Shown: positions 34,412 to 43,356 of the stretch, piece after piece | Layout: every line of letters starts with the position of its first letter | Position numbering within the stretch: position 1 is the first letter of the stretch | Assembly: GCF_009831215.1 (NCBI RefSeq) | Contig: NZ_WUTW01000010.1 | Span: forward strand, 1-64,000 | From: Actinomadura rayongensis | Lineage (GTDB): Bacteria; Actinomycetota; Actinomycetes; Streptosporangiales; Streptosporangiaceae | Direction: 5' to 3' | Length of the DNA: 64,000 nt | The notes under the pieces: generated by a model | What the model was told of the DNA's origin: nothing | Databases searched by the model: none | Seen by the model: only the letters and a program-made list of their open reading frames with translations | Program-made: the position numbers and the translations under genes

Positions 34412-35169
34412 AGGACGTGGTCGAGGAACGCCCGCGTCCGCGCCTGCTCGGGGTCGGCGAGCAGCCGCGCGGGCGGGCCGGACTCCACGACGCGGCCCTC
34501 GTCCAGGAACACGACCCGGTCGGCGGCCTCGCGCGCGAACCCCATCTCGTGGGTGACGACGACCATCGTCATGCCCGTCCCGGCGAGGTCGCGCATGACG
34601 CCGAGCACCTCGCCGACCAGCTCGGGGTCCAGCGCGCTCGTCGGCTCGTCGAACAGCATGACGGCCGGTTCCATCGCGAGCGCGCGGGCGATCGCGATGC
34701 GCTGCTGCTGCCCGCCGGAGAGCTGCCGGGGGTAGGAGCCCTCGCGTCCGGCGAGGCCGACGCGCGCGACGAGCGCCCGCGCGCGTTCCTCGGCGTCCGC
34801 CCGGCGCAGCCGCCGCACCGCGACCGGCGCCTCCACCAGGTTCTCCAGGACGGTCAGGTGCGGGAACAGGTTGAAGTTCTGGAACACCATCCCGATCCCG
34901 GCGCGCTGCCGGGCGACCTGGCGCGGCTTCAGCTCGTGCAGCGCGTCCCCGTGCCGCCGGTGGCCGATCAGCTCGCCGCCGACGTGGACCGTCCCGGCCG
35001 CGATCGGCTGGAGGTGGTTGACGCACCGCAAAAGGGTCGACTTGCCCGAGCCGGACGGCCCGATGAGGCAGACGACCTCACCCGCCGCCACCTCCAGGTC
35101 CACGCCGCGCAGCACGTGCGTCGCGCCGTAGTAGGCGTGCAGGGCGCGGATCGAGACTCCGGCGCTCAT
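34408..35169 (-). CDS. Amino-acid ABC transporter ATPase (GlnQ/HisP-like)
   Basis: 253 aa. Fully conserved motifs: Walker [10 protein letters not shown] (residues ~37-45), Q-loop [15 protein letters not shown], signature LSGGQQQR, Walker [13 protein letters not shown] and switch [14 protein letters not shown]. These place it with polar amino-acid importers. It is the last gene of the 34408-43035 operon, has its own GGAGG site and should pair with the permease upstream and the binding protein at 42103. It converges on the TetR gene with a 4-base overlap. Confidence 0.95.
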   Translation of the reverse strand: MSAGVSIRALHAYYGATHVLRGVDLEVAAGEVVCLIGPSGSGKSTLLRCVNHLQPIAAGTVHVGGELIGHRRHGDALHELKPRQVARQRAGIGMVFQNFNLFPHLTVLENLVEAPVAVRRLRRADAEERARALVARVGLAGREGSYPRQLSGGQQQRIAIARALAMEPAVMLFDEPTSALDPELVGEVLGVMRDLAGTGMTMVVVTHEMGFAREAADRVVFLDEGRVVESGPPARLLADPEQARTRAFLDHVL

Positions 35170-36061
35170 GGGGCGTCCTCCGTCGCGGGCGGCGCTCGTC
35201 CGAGCCGCGCCCGTAGTGCCGTTCCAGCGCGAACTGGCCCACCGACAGCAGGGACGCGACGACGAGGTACCACAGCGTCGCGACCAGCAGCAGCGGGATG
35301 ATCAGGAAGTTGCGGCCGTAGATCAGCTCGGCCGAGTACAGGACGTCCCCGACGCCGATCACGCTGACCAGCGTCGTGGACTTCAGCAGGCTGACGATCT
35401 GGTTCCCGGCGTTCGGCAGGATCGTCCGCATCGCCTGCGGCAGGACGATCCGGCGCAGCGTCCGGAACCGGCTCAGGCCGAGCGCCTGCGCCGCCTGCGT
35501 CTGGCCCGCGTCCACGCCGAGGATCCCGCCGCGCACGATCTCCGCCGCCAGCGCCGCCTCGTGGACGGTCAGCCCGATGATCGCGGCGGTGGTCGCGCCG
35601 ATGAGGTCCTTCGCGTCCACCTGCACGAACGTCGGCCCCCACGGGATGCCGAGGCCGAGCTTCGGGTACAGCGCGCCGATGTTGAACCACACGAGGAGCT
35701 GCACGAGCAGCGGCGTGGACCGGAACAGCCAGATGTAGCCGAGCGCCGCGCCGCGCAGCACGGCGTTCCCCGACATGCGGCAGATCGCGAGGACGGTGCC
35801 GAGCAGGAAGCCGAGAACGAACGTCAGGCCCGTCAGCCACAGCGTCATGTACAGACCGCGGACGATGGACTTGCTCGTGAAGTAGGCGCCGACGACGTCC
35901 CACTGCATCGCGTCGTTCGTCGCCAGCGACTGCACGGCGAACACGGCGAGGAACGCCACGACGGCGGCCGACGCCCACTGGCCGGTGCGGCGGACGGGCA
36001 CGACGCGCGGCGGCGGCTCGTCCTTCACCGGGGCCTCCAGCGGCAGCAGCGATTCCGACAC
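35078..36061 (-). CDS. Amino-acid ABC transporter permease, possible 3' frameshift
   Basis: 327 aa as read. HisM/GlnP-type permease with about six membrane helices; the cytosolic EAA loop is [20 protein letters not shown] (residues ~225-244). Only one permease gene is present, so it probably acts as a homodimer. After [10 protein letters not shown] the reading frame turns into an Arg-rich tail that runs 92 bases into the ATPase gene. In another frame the same DNA reads [10 protein letters not shown] and stops at 35166, giving the usual ATGA overlap, so a single-base indel (biological or sequencing) is likely near 35180-35215. Its start follows the biotin carboxylase stop by 3 bases. Confidence 0.85.
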   Translation of the reverse strand: MSESLLPLEAPVKDEPPPRVVPVRRTGQWASAAVVAFLAVFAVQSLATNDAMQWDVVGAYFTSKSIVRGLYMTLWLTGLTFVLGFLLGTVLAICRMSGNAVLRGAALGYIWLFRSTPLLVQLLVWFNIGALYPKLGLGIPWGPTFVQVDAKDLIGATTAAIIGLTVHEAALAAEIVRGGILGVDAGQTQAAQALGLSRFRTLRRIVLPQAMRTILPNAGNQIVSLLKSTTLVSVIGVGDVLYSAELIYGRNFLIIPLLLVATLWYLVVASLLSVGQFALERHYGRGSDERRPRRRTPHERRSLDPRPARLLRRDARAARRGPGGGGG

Positions 36062-36064
36062 GGC

Positions 36065-38035
36065 TCAGTCCGCCGGTTCCAGCACGACGAGCACCTGGTC
36101 GGCGGCCACCACGTCGCCGAGCGCGCAGCGGATCTCGCCGACCGTCCCGGCCGTGGCGGCGAGGACGCGGTTCTCGGTCTTCATCGCCTCCACCACCGCG
36201 ACCGTCTGCCCGCTCTCGACCGTGTCGCCGACCGCGACGGGCAGCGCGACGACCGTGCCCGGCATCGGGGCGGCGACGGCTCCGGCCGCGTCGTCCCCCG
36301 CGCCGTCCACGGCCGCGCCGGGCGCGAGCCGGACGCGGACGCCGCCGACCGCCAGCTCCACCGCGTCCGGCGCGTGCAGCCCGGCCCACGGGACCGCGCC
36401 GATCCGGCCGTGGAACAGGTCGCCGTCGGACGTGACCGTGACGCGGTGGCGGTCGCCCGCCACGGCCACGTCGACCGCGACGTCGGGCCCGGCGGCCCGG
36501 ACGCCGGTCAGCACGGCCTCCAGCCGCCGGGGGCCGTCCCGGCTGACGACGCGGCCGAGCGGCGCCGCCGGGTCGAGGAAGGAGCGGTCGAGCGGGCCGA
36601 CCGCGCCGCCCCACGGCGACCGCGCCGCGCCCGTGAGCCGCCGCACCTCGATCGCCGCCGCGCACGCGGCGGCGGCCGGGACGGGGTCCGCGCCGGCGCG
36701 CGCGGCCAGGAACTCCCCGACGACCTCGGTGTCGAGCGCGCCGGACCGCACGCGCGGCTCGGCGAGCAGGTCGGCGAGGAAGCCGAGGTTGGTGGTGAGG
36801 CCGAGGACGGCCGTGCCGCGCGCCGCGTCCGCGAGGCGCGTCAGCGCGGCGGCGCGGTCCGGGCCGTGCGCGACGAGCTTGGCGATCATCGGGTCGTAGA
36901 AGGACGGGACCGCGCCGCGCTCGTCGAACGCCGCGTCCACGCGCACGCCGGACGGCCACCGCACGACCTCGGCCGTCCCCGGCGCGGGCCGGAAGTCGGC
37001 ATCCGGGTCCTCGGCGTAGACGCGGGCCTCCACGGCGTGACCGTGCCGGCGGATCTCGTCCTGGCGCAGCGGCAGCGGCTCCCCGGCGGCGACGCGGAGC
37101 TGCCATTCGACCAGGTCCACGCCGGTGACGGCCTCGGTGACCGGGTGCTCGACCTGGAGGCGGGTGTTGGCCTCGATGAAGTAGAACCGGTCGTCGGCGT
37201 CGAGCAGGAACTCGAACGTCCCCGCGTTGACGTAGCCGACGGCCCGCGCGCCGCGCACCGCCGCGTCCAGCAGTTCCGCGCGGACGGTCTCGGGCAGCCG
37301 CGCCGCCGGGGCCTCCTCCACGATCTTCTGGTGGCGGCGCTGGAGCGAGCACTCGCGCTCGAAGAGGTGGACGACGGCGCCGTGCTCGTCCCCGAACACC
37401 TGCACCTCGACGTGGCGCGGACGCGGGACGTACCGCTCGGCGAGCAGCCGTCCGTCGCCGAACGCGGCCCGGGCGAGCCGGACGGCGCCCGCGACGGCCG
37501 CGTCCAGGTCGGCGTCGCGCTCCACGATCACCATGCCCTTGCCGCCGCCGCCCGCGACGGGCTTGAGGATGACGGGGTAGCCGATCGCGGCGACGGCGGC
37601 GCGCAGCTCGTCGGCCGACTCCGACGCGTCGGGCGTCCCGGGCAGGACGGGCACGCCGGACGCCGCCATCAGCGCCCGCGCCCCCGCCTTGTCGCCGAGC
37701 GCCGCGATCGTCTCCGGGCGCGGCCCGATCCACGTCAGGCCCGCACCGGTCACGGCCGCCGCGAACTCGGCGCTCTCGGACAGGAAGCCGTAGCCGGGGT
37801 GGACGGCGTCGCAGCCCGTCGCCGCCGCCGCGTCCAGCAGCGCGTCGATCCGCAGGTAGCTGCCGGCGGCGGGCGCCGGGCCGATCTCGACCGTCTCGGC
37901 GGCGCCGTCCAGGTGCGCCGCGCCCCGGTCGGCCGCCGAGTGGACGGCGACGAACTCGACGCCGAGCGCGCGGCAGGTGCGGGCGACGCGGCGGGCGATC
38001 TCGCCCCGGTTGGCGATGAGGATCCGTTTCAGCAT
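36065..38035 (-). CDS. Acyl-CoA carboxylase alpha subunit (biotin carboxylase-BCCP)
   Basis: 656 aa. N-terminal biotin carboxylase (MLKRILIANRGEIARRVART start, HPGYGFLSE, ATP-grasp loop GGGGKGM near residue 163, EANTRLQVEHPVTE) and a C-terminal biotin carrier domain with VEAMKTE around residue 618, where the lysine is biotinylated; the usual Met after the lysine is Thr. The size fits the alpha subunits of methylcrotonyl-, propionyl- or other acyl-CoA carboxylases. It activates bicarbonate onto biotin for the carboxyltransferase encoded 4 bases upstream. No Leu-catabolism genes flank it; the neighbours are transport genes and an oxoamine synthase. Confidence 0.95.
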   Translation of the reverse strand: MLKRILIANRGEIARRVARTCRALGVEFVAVHSAADRGAAHLDGAAETVEIGPAPAAGSYLRIDALLDAAAATGCDAVHPGYGFLSESAEFAAAVTGAGLTWIGPRPETIAALGDKAGARALMAASGVPVLPGTPDASESADELRAAVAAIGYPVILKPVAGGGGKGMVIVERDADLDAAVAGAVRLARAAFGDGRLLAERYVPRPRHVEVQVFGDEHGAVVHLFERECSLQRRHQKIVEEAPAARLPETVRAELLDAAVRGARAVGYVNAGTFEFLLDADDRFYFIEANTRLQVEHPVTEAVTGVDLVEWQLRVAAGEPLPLRQDEIRRHGHAVEARVYAEDPDADFRPAPGTAEVVRWPSGVRVDAAFDERGAVPSFYDPMIAKLVAHGPDRAAALTRLADAARGTAVLGLTTNLGFLADLLAEPRVRSGALDTEVVGEFLAARAGADPVPAAAACAAAIEVRRLTGAARSPWGGAVGPLDRSFLDPAAPLGRVVSRDGPRRLEAVLTGVRAAGPDVAVDVAVAGDRHRVTVTSDGDLFHGRIGAVPWAGLHAPDAVELAVGGVRVRLAPGAAVDGAGDDAAGAVAAPMPGTVVALPVAVGDTVESGQTVAVVEAMKTENRVLAATAGTVGEIRCALGDVVAADQVLVVLEPAD

Positions 38036-38039
38036 GGCG

Positions 38040-39644
38040 TCACATCCGGAAGACGCCGAAGCGCGTCGCGCGCTTCGGGGCGGTGGCGGCGAGGGCGAGG
38101 GACAGCGACAGCCACTCGCGGGTCTCGGACGGGTCGATCACCGCGTCCACCCAGAGCCGGGCGGCGACGTACAGGGGGCGTCCCTGCCGCTCGTAGTCCT
38201 CGCGGATGGGGCGCTTGAACTCCTCTTCCTCGGCCGGATCGACCGCTTTGCCCTGCTTCTCCAGTTGCTCGGCGCGGATCAGCGCCATCACGGTCGCGGC
38301 CTGCTCGCCGCCGATCACCGAGGTCTTCGCGTTCGGCCACATCGCCATGAGCTGCGGGCCGATCGACCGGCCGCACATCGCGAGGTTGCCCGCGCCGTAG
38401 CTGCCGCCGATGAGCACGCTGAACTTCGGGACCCGGACGGTCGACGCGGCGTTCACCATCTTCGCGCCGTGCTTGGCGATGCCGCCCGCCTCGTACTCGG
38501 CGCCGACCATGAACCCGTTGATGTTGTGGAGGAACAGCAGCGGGATGTCGCGCTGGGCGCACAGCTCGATGAAGTTCGCGGCCTTCTGCGCGCTCTCGGA
38601 GAACAGGACGCCGTCGTTGATGAGCACGCCGACCGGGAAGCCGCCGATGTGGCCCGTTCCGCAGACGATCGTCGTGCCGTACCCGGCGCGGTACTCGGTG
38701 ATCTCGCTGCCGTCCAGCAGCCGGGCCAGGATCTCCCGCGCCGGGATCGGCTCGCGCGGGTTCGCGCTGATGATGCCCGCGATCTCGCGCGGGTCGTGCC
38801 GGGGCGGACGCGGCGTGCGCGGCGGCACGGCCAGCGCGCCCTGCCCGCGCCGGGCGGTGATCTCCCGGACGAGCGCGAGCGCGTGGTCGTCGTCGGCGGC
38901 CAGATGGTCGGCGACGCCGCTGGTGCGGGTGTGCAGGTCCGCGCCGCCGAGCGTCTCGGCGTCCACGGTGACGCCGGTGGCGGCCTTGACGAGCTGCGGC
39001 CCGCCGAGGAACACCGACCCGGTGCCGCGCACCATGACCGTCTCGTCGCTCATCGCCGGGATGTACGCGCCGCCCGCCGTGCACGACCCCATGACGGCCG
39101 CGATCTGCGGCAGCCCGAGCGCGGACATCTCCGCGATGTTGCGGAAGATGCGCCCGAAATGATGGGCGTCGGGGAAGATGTCCTCCTGCATCGGCAGGAA
39201 GACGCCGCCCGAGTCGACCAGCGAGATGCTGGGCAGGCCGTTTTCGCGCGCGATCTCCTGGGTGCGCAGGTGCTTGCGGACGGTCAGCGGATAGTACGTC
39301 CCGCCCTTGACCGTGGCGTCGTTGGCGAACACCGCGACCGGCTGCCCCGCGACGACGCCGATGCCCGTCACCAGGCCCGACGACGGGACGGGCTGGTCGT
39401 ACACCTCGTGCGCGGCGAGCTGCCCGATCTCCAGGAACGGCGTCCCCGGATCCAGCAGCCGCGCGATCCGCTCGCGCGCCGTCAGCTTGCCGCGCGCCGC
39501 GTGCTTCTCCCGCGCCTTGGCGCCGCCCCCGGCGACCGCCGCCGCCCGCGCCGCCGCGATGGGCGCGCGCAGTTCGTCGTAGGCGGCGGCGTTGCGCAGG
39601 AACTCGGAACCGGACGGGTTGACGCGGGAACGCAACAACGTCAT
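38040..39644 (-). CDS. Acyl-CoA carboxylase beta subunit (methylcrotonyl-CoA type)
   Basis: 534 aa from ATG 39644, overlapping the MFS stop (ATGA). Carboxyltransferase of the MccB group: GKLTARERIARLLDPGTPFL, VANDATVKGGTYYP-like segment (VFANDATVKGGTYYPLTVRK), VDSGGVFLPMQ, MGSCTAGGAYIPAMSDE and the C-terminal INGFMVGAEYEAGGIAKHGA and SYGAGNLAMCGR. It moves CO2 from biotin to a short branched or unsaturated acyl-CoA. The exact substrate cannot be read; 3-methylcrotonyl-CoA is the family's best known. In this operon it may supply an acyl-CoA for the oxoamine synthase. Confidence 0.95.
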   Translation of the reverse strand: MTLLRSRVNPSGSEFLRNAAAYDELRAPIAAARAAAVAGGGAKAREKHAARGKLTARERIARLLDPGTPFLEIGQLAAHEVYDQPVPSSGLVTGIGVVAGQPVAVFANDATVKGGTYYPLTVRKHLRTQEIARENGLPSISLVDSGGVFLPMQEDIFPDAHHFGRIFRNIAEMSALGLPQIAAVMGSCTAGGAYIPAMSDETVMVRGTGSVFLGGPQLVKAATGVTVDAETLGGADLHTRTSGVADHLAADDDHALALVREITARRGQGALAVPPRTPRPPRHDPREIAGIISANPREPIPAREILARLLDGSEITEYRAGYGTTIVCGTGHIGGFPVGVLINDGVLFSESAQKAANFIELCAQRDIPLLFLHNINGFMVGAEYEAGGIAKHGAKMVNAASTVRVPKFSVLIGGSYGAGNLAMCGRSIGPQLMAMWPNAKTSVIGGEQAATVMALIRAEQLEKQGKAVDPAEEEEFKRPIREDYERQGRPLYVAARLWVDAVIDPSETREWLSLSLALAATAPKRATRFGVFRM

Positions 39645-40864
39645 CGCGAAGCCCCCTTCGAGAGCGTGGTGCCGCGCACCAGGAACCAGGCGAGCGCGCT
39701 CAGCGCGGCGGCCGTCGCCGACCACGCCAGTTCCGCGCGCAGCGGGGTCGCGGCCAGCGCCGCCAGCCCCGCCGTGGACTGCTGGACGAACCCGCACAGC
39801 GCGATGGCGTACGCGCCGTGCGCGGGGTCGGCGCTCGCGGCGGCGGCCATGCTGGTGGGGAAGAGCACCGCCTGCCCGAACGTCGTGACGCAGTAGAGCG
39901 CGATGAACGCGGTGAGGGCCGTGACGCGTCCGGCGTCCAGGGACCACAGCACGACCATCGCCAGGCCCGAGGCCGTCATGACGAGCGCGCCCGTCCGCAT
40001 CAGGCGGCCCGCGCCGAACCGCGCGACCGTCCGGTTGACGGTCAGCGCGCCCGCGAAGTAGGCGGGGGCGAGCAGCAGGCCGATGCCGCCGTACGCGTCC
40101 GCCGCGAGCCCGAAGTGCTGCTGGAACACGAACGGCGCGACCTCCTGGAGGACGACGACCGTCGCGAACCCGAGCCCGCCCGCGTACGTCGGCAGCGCGA
40201 ACCCGGGCGTGCGCAGGAGCCGCAGCCCGACGCGGAACACGTTGCCCGCCTCCCCCGCCGGGCGCGCCGGGCCGAGCGGCAGCGCGAACGACGTCGCGAT
40301 GGCCGCCGCGCCGACGACGGCGAGCACCACGAAGCCGAGCCGCCAGTCGGCGTACCGGGTGAGCAGGCCGCCGGTGAACTGGCCGCCGCCGAGCGCGGTG
40401 ATGAACGCGATCGACAGCACCGACAGCCGCCGCGCGAGCTGGTCGCCGGAGCCGAGGTCGCGGACGGCGATCCGCGCGATGATCGCGCTGCCGCCCGCGC
40501 CGATGCCCTGGAGGGCGCGCAGGACGAGCAGCAGCGCGGGCGACGTCGTCACGGCCAGCGCAATGCAGCACGCGACGAACAGGCCGAGCGACGCCAGCAG
40601 CGGGCCGCGCCGTCCGTAGCGGTCGGCGGCGCGGCCCCACGGGACGACGGGCGCGGCGGCGCCGATGACGAACACCGAGATCGACGCCCCGGCGAAGCCG
40701 CGCGACACGTCGAGCTCGCGCATGACGGCGGGCAGCGCCGGGAGGTAGATCGTCGTCGCCATCTGGGCCATGAAGACGACCAGGCACGACCAGAGCAGCA
40801 CGCGCCGCGCGTCGGTCCGCTCTGCCGCGGGGCGTTCCGCGACGGCCTCAGCCACGTTCGTCAC
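39641..40864 (-). CDS. MFS exporter (DHA1 family)
   Basis: 407 aa from GTG 40864, overlapping the oxoamine synthase gene by 17 bases; GTG 40855 is an alternative. Twelve hydrophobic helices and motif A (RAADRYGRRGPLL, about residue 65), with YLPALPAVMRELDVS at the N-terminus, typical of bicyclomycin/chloramphenicol-type exporters. Within the operon it most plausibly exports the product of the pathway. The gene is flanked by enzymes on both sides. Confidence 0.92.
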   Translation of the reverse strand: MTNVAEAVAERPAAERTDARRVLLWSCLVVFMAQMATTIYLPALPAVMRELDVSRGFAGASISVFVIGAAAPVVPWGRAADRYGRRGPLLASLGLFVACCIALAVTTSPALLLVLRALQGIGAGGSAIIARIAVRDLGSGDQLARRLSVLSIAFITALGGGQFTGGLLTRYADWRLGFVVLAVVGAAAIATSFALPLGPARPAGEAGNVFRVGLRLLRTPGFALPTYAGGLGFATVVVLQEVAPFVFQQHFGLAADAYGGIGLLLAPAYFAGALTVNRTVARFGAGRLMRTGALVMTASGLAMVVLWSLDAGRVTALTAFIALYCVTTFGQAVLFPTSMAAAASADPAHGAYAIALCGFVQQSTAGLAALAATPLRAELAWSATAAALSALAWFLVRGTTLSKGASR

Positions 40865-42062
40865 CGCGCAGCGCGTTGAGGCGCGCGCCGAAGCGCTCGA
40901 TGTCGGCGTCGTCCAGGTTGGCGCGGAGCATGATCCGCAGCCCGGCCCGGCCGCGCGCGATGACGGGGAAGAACAGCGCGGACGTGTAGAAGCCGTCGGC
41001 GAGCAGGTCCCGCGCGATGCGGACGGTCGCCGCCTCGTCGCCGATGTCGACGAACCGGATCGGCAGGCCGTCGCCCGCGCTCGCCGTCGGGACGAGCCCG
41101 TCGAACAGGTCCACCTTCTCCTGGAGGCGCTGCTGGAGTTTCTCCAGCTCGGACGTGCGGTGCAGCGCGGCGGACGCCAGGATCGCGCCGAGCCCGGCGG
41201 TGTTGATCCGCTGCGACCAGGTGAGCGGGCCGCCGTAGCGCAGCGCGAGGTCCCGGCGCTTCGCCGAACCGCGCGGGCCGAGGAAGATCGCGCCGCCGGA
41301 CGCCCCGAAGCCCTTGTTCAGCGACGTGATGAGCAGTGTGCGGTCGTTGATGCCGTCCATTTCCTCCAGGACGAGCCCGCGCCCGTTCTTGCCGAGCGTG
41401 GAAATGCCGTGGGCCTCGTCGAAGAACAGGAACAGGCCGTACTTCTCCTGGAGCGCGAGCAGTTCCTTCACGGGCGCGCGCCCGCCCGTGCTGTAGACGC
41501 CGTCCGCGACGAACGCGACCTTCTTGTGCTTGCGGCAGAGGTCTTCGAGCGCGTCCACGTCGTTGTGGCGGATCGTCACGACCTCGGCCTCGTCGGCCAC
41601 GCTCGGCTTCATCGCGTTGAGGCAGAAATGCGCGTTCTTGTCGAACACCATCAGCGGCGGAACGTCCTCGGTGAACGCGCCGGACGCCACCAGCGGGAGC
41701 GCCGACCACGCCGCCGCCGCGCACGACGCCAGCGTCACCGCCTCGACGTCGAACAGCTCCGACAGCGCGTCCTCGGCGCGTTTCAGGATGCCGAAGTGCA
41801 GGCGCATCCGGGAGATCGAGGTGTTCAGGGAGCGGTTGTCGAGCACCGCCTCGGCGGCGGCCCGGATCAGGTCCTCGTGGGAGTCCAGCCCGAGATAGGA
41901 GTAGGACGACATGTTGACGAACTCGTGGCCGCCCGGCTCGGTCAGGTGGCGGCCGTCGCCGAGGTTGCCGGCGACGATGCCCGCCGTTCCCGCCGCCGTC
42001 GTGACGTCCCAGAAATCGTTGCTGACGCGGATCGTCTTCTTGGTGTTCATGTAGGTGTGCAC
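40848..42062 (-). CDS. PLP-dependent alpha-oxoamine synthase family enzyme
   Basis: 404 aa from GTG 42062, 5 bases after GGAGG. Fold-type I enzyme of the BioF/KBL/CqsA group: MSSYSYLGL near residue 52, the PLP-ring Asp and substrate motif FFDEAHGIS (~residue 212), and the Schiff-base lysine in SLNKGFGASGG (~residue 250). Family members join an amino acid to an acyl-CoA, releasing CO2 and CoA, to give an aminoketone. It does not sit beside biotin or threonine genes, so bioF and kbl are unlikely. The operon supplies an amino-acid importer, a carboxylase that makes acyl-CoA and an exporter. Confidence 0.88.
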   Translation of the reverse strand: MHTYMNTKKTIRVSNDFWDVTTAAGTAGIVAGNLGDGRHLTEPGGHEFVNMSSYSYLGLDSHEDLIRAAAEAVLDNRSLNTSISRMRLHFGILKRAEDALSELFDVEAVTLASCAAAAWSALPLVASGAFTEDVPPLMVFDKNAHFCLNAMKPSVADEAEVVTIRHNDVDALEDLCRKHKKVAFVADGVYSTGGRAPVKELLALQEKYGLFLFFDEAHGISTLGKNGRGLVLEEMDGINDRTLLITSLNKGFGASGGAIFLGPRGSAKRRDLALRYGGPLTWSQRINTAGLGAILASAALHRTSELEKLQQRLQEKVDLFDGLVPTASAGDGLPIRFVDIGDEAATVRIARDLLADGFYTSALFFPVIARGRAGLRIMLRANLDDADIERFGARLNALRGDERG

Positions 42063-42102
42063 GGTCGCCTCCGGTGGTGGATCCGGATGTTTCGCGGTGT
42101 CG

Positions 42103-43035
42103 TCAGTCCAGGCCGGGCGGGTTGAGCTGGGAGGTGCTCACCGCGCCCGTCTGCAGGCCCCACGCCTGGAGGATCCGCGCGTAGGTGCCGTCGTCGATGA
42201 GCTTCTGCACGGCCTTCTGCAGGACGGGCCCGAGCGCGTCGCCCTTCTTCAGCACGAACCCGACGTGCTCGGAGTTGAGCGTCCCCTTGAACGCGAGCTT
42301 GGCGGGCTGCTGCTTGGCGTCGTACTGCGCGCGGATCGCGCTGCGCAGGTAGAGGTCGATGCGCTTCTGGTCGAGCGCGAGCGTGAAGGACGCCTGGTCG
42401 GGATAGGTCGAGATCTTCCACGGCTGTCTGCCGAGCTTCGCGCAGTCGCCCTCGTGGCTTTGGAGGACGCCGATGAAGCTCGTCCCGGTGAACGTCCCGA
42501 CCTTCCGGCCGCACAGGTCGGTGAGCTGGGTGACGGCCGGCTGGTTCGTCGCCGGATTGGCGAGGAAGCCGAAGCCGTCGTTGTAGTAGGTGACGAAGTC
42601 GTAGGTCTTCAGCCGGTCCTTGGTGACGCCGAAATTGCCCTGCGCGACGCGGAACTTGCCGGTCTGGACGCCGACCAGGAGCGAGTCCCACTTGGTCGTG
42701 GTGGGCGCGGCGCGGACGCCGAGCACTTTCGCCACCGCGTCGCGGAGGTCGATCTCGATGCCGATCTGGGTCTTGTTGTCGGGGGCGAGGAAGGTGAACG
42801 GCGCGCCGACCGTGGAAATGCCGGTCGTGATCGTTCCAGCGGAACGGACGTCGGCGGGGAGCTGCGCGTTGAGCGCGTCGTCCTTGGCGACCTTCGCGAC
42901 CACGGCGGCGGCCGTGGTGCTTCCCGCGACGGCCTCCTTGTCGGTGGCGGAGGACGGGTCGTCGGTGCCGCACGCGGCAAGGGCCGGGGGCAGCAGGAGC
43001 GCCGCCGCGGCGAGGGCGCCGAAACGAAGTCGCAT
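42103..43035 (-). CDS. Amino-acid ABC transporter substrate-binding lipoprotein
   Basis: 310 aa. Lipoprotein signal with lipobox LAAC (Cys22), then a family-3 solute-binding domain: FTFLAPDNKTQIGIEIDLRD, WDSLLVGVQTGKFRVA, KVGTFTGTSF and a C-terminal LIDDGTYARILQAWGL. The ligand is likely an amino acid or a close derivative. It is the first gene of the operon and 40 bases upstream of the oxoamine synthase. A good promoter lies 37 bases upstream of the start. The ABC permease and ATPase it needs are the last two genes of the same operon, 6 kb away. Confidence 0.92.
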   Translation of the reverse strand: MRLRFGALAAAALLLPPALAACGTDDPSSATDKEAVAGSTTAAAVVAKVAKDDALNAQLPADVRSAGTITTGISTVGAPFTFLAPDNKTQIGIEIDLRDAVAKVLGVRAAPTTTKWDSLLVGVQTGKFRVAQGNFGVTKDRLKTYDFVTYYNDGFGFLANPATNQPAVTQLTDLCGRKVGTFTGTSFIGVLQSHEGDCAKLGRQPWKISTYPDQASFTLALDQKRIDLYLRSAIRAQYDAKQQPAKLAFKGTLNSEHVGFVLKKGDALGPVLQKAVQKLIDDGTYARILQAWGLQTGAVSTSQLNPPGLD

Positions 43036-43071
43036 GGTTTTCCCATCACGGTCGGAAGATCATCCGCCAGG

Positions 43072-43100
43072 AGAGTACGTGCGTTCCCGAGCTTGGTCAA
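43072..43100 (-). promoter_or_regulatory. Promoter of the oxoamine synthase operon
   Basis: On the minus strand TTGACC (43100-43095) and TACTCT (43077-43072) are separated by exactly 17 bases, a good match to a housekeeping sigma promoter. The expected start point lies ~30 bases before the ATG at 43035. Confidence 0.55.
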
Positions 43101-43164
43101 GTTTTCCTATCTACAAACCATGAAATGGGCTTCCACCTGCGCCGACGTCCTCCCGGACGGCTGC

Positions 43165-43180
43165 ATGACCACTAGGTCAT
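43165..43180. promoter_or_regulatory. Inverted repeat upstream of the operon, possible MarR operator
   Basis: atgacc-acta-ggtcat is a perfect 6-bp dyad with a 4-base centre, 65 bases upstream of the -35 element of the operon promoter and within the intergenic region downstream of the MarR gene. It is a candidate binding site for the MarR-family product. The remainder of 43036-43356 holds no gene. Confidence 0.4.
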
Positions 43181-43356
43181 TCCTGGGCCGTAACAGAATT
43201 GCGGGTGAATGCCAAGCCCTTCCGGTGGCACATTCCCGCTACCGCGAACGTCGTTTTAGAACGGTCCAAAAGGGCGGCGCCGTCGCCCGCCGGCGGCCGG
43301 ACGTGCCCTTTCGGCGGGCGCGGGCGGTGGGCCGCCCGCGCATCGCCGGGGCGGGG

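Noticed and set aside
36065-39644. Assignment of the carboxylase pair to leucine degradation
   Set aside because: The MccB-like motifs fit, but no isovaleryl-CoA dehydrogenase, hydratase or lyase gene is present and the pair sits inside a transport/oxoamine operon, so the physiological role was left open.
40848-42062. Assignment of the PLP enzyme as bioF or kbl
   Set aside because: No biotin or threonine dehydrogenase genes are adjacent and the operon context differs; the family alone does not decide the substrate.
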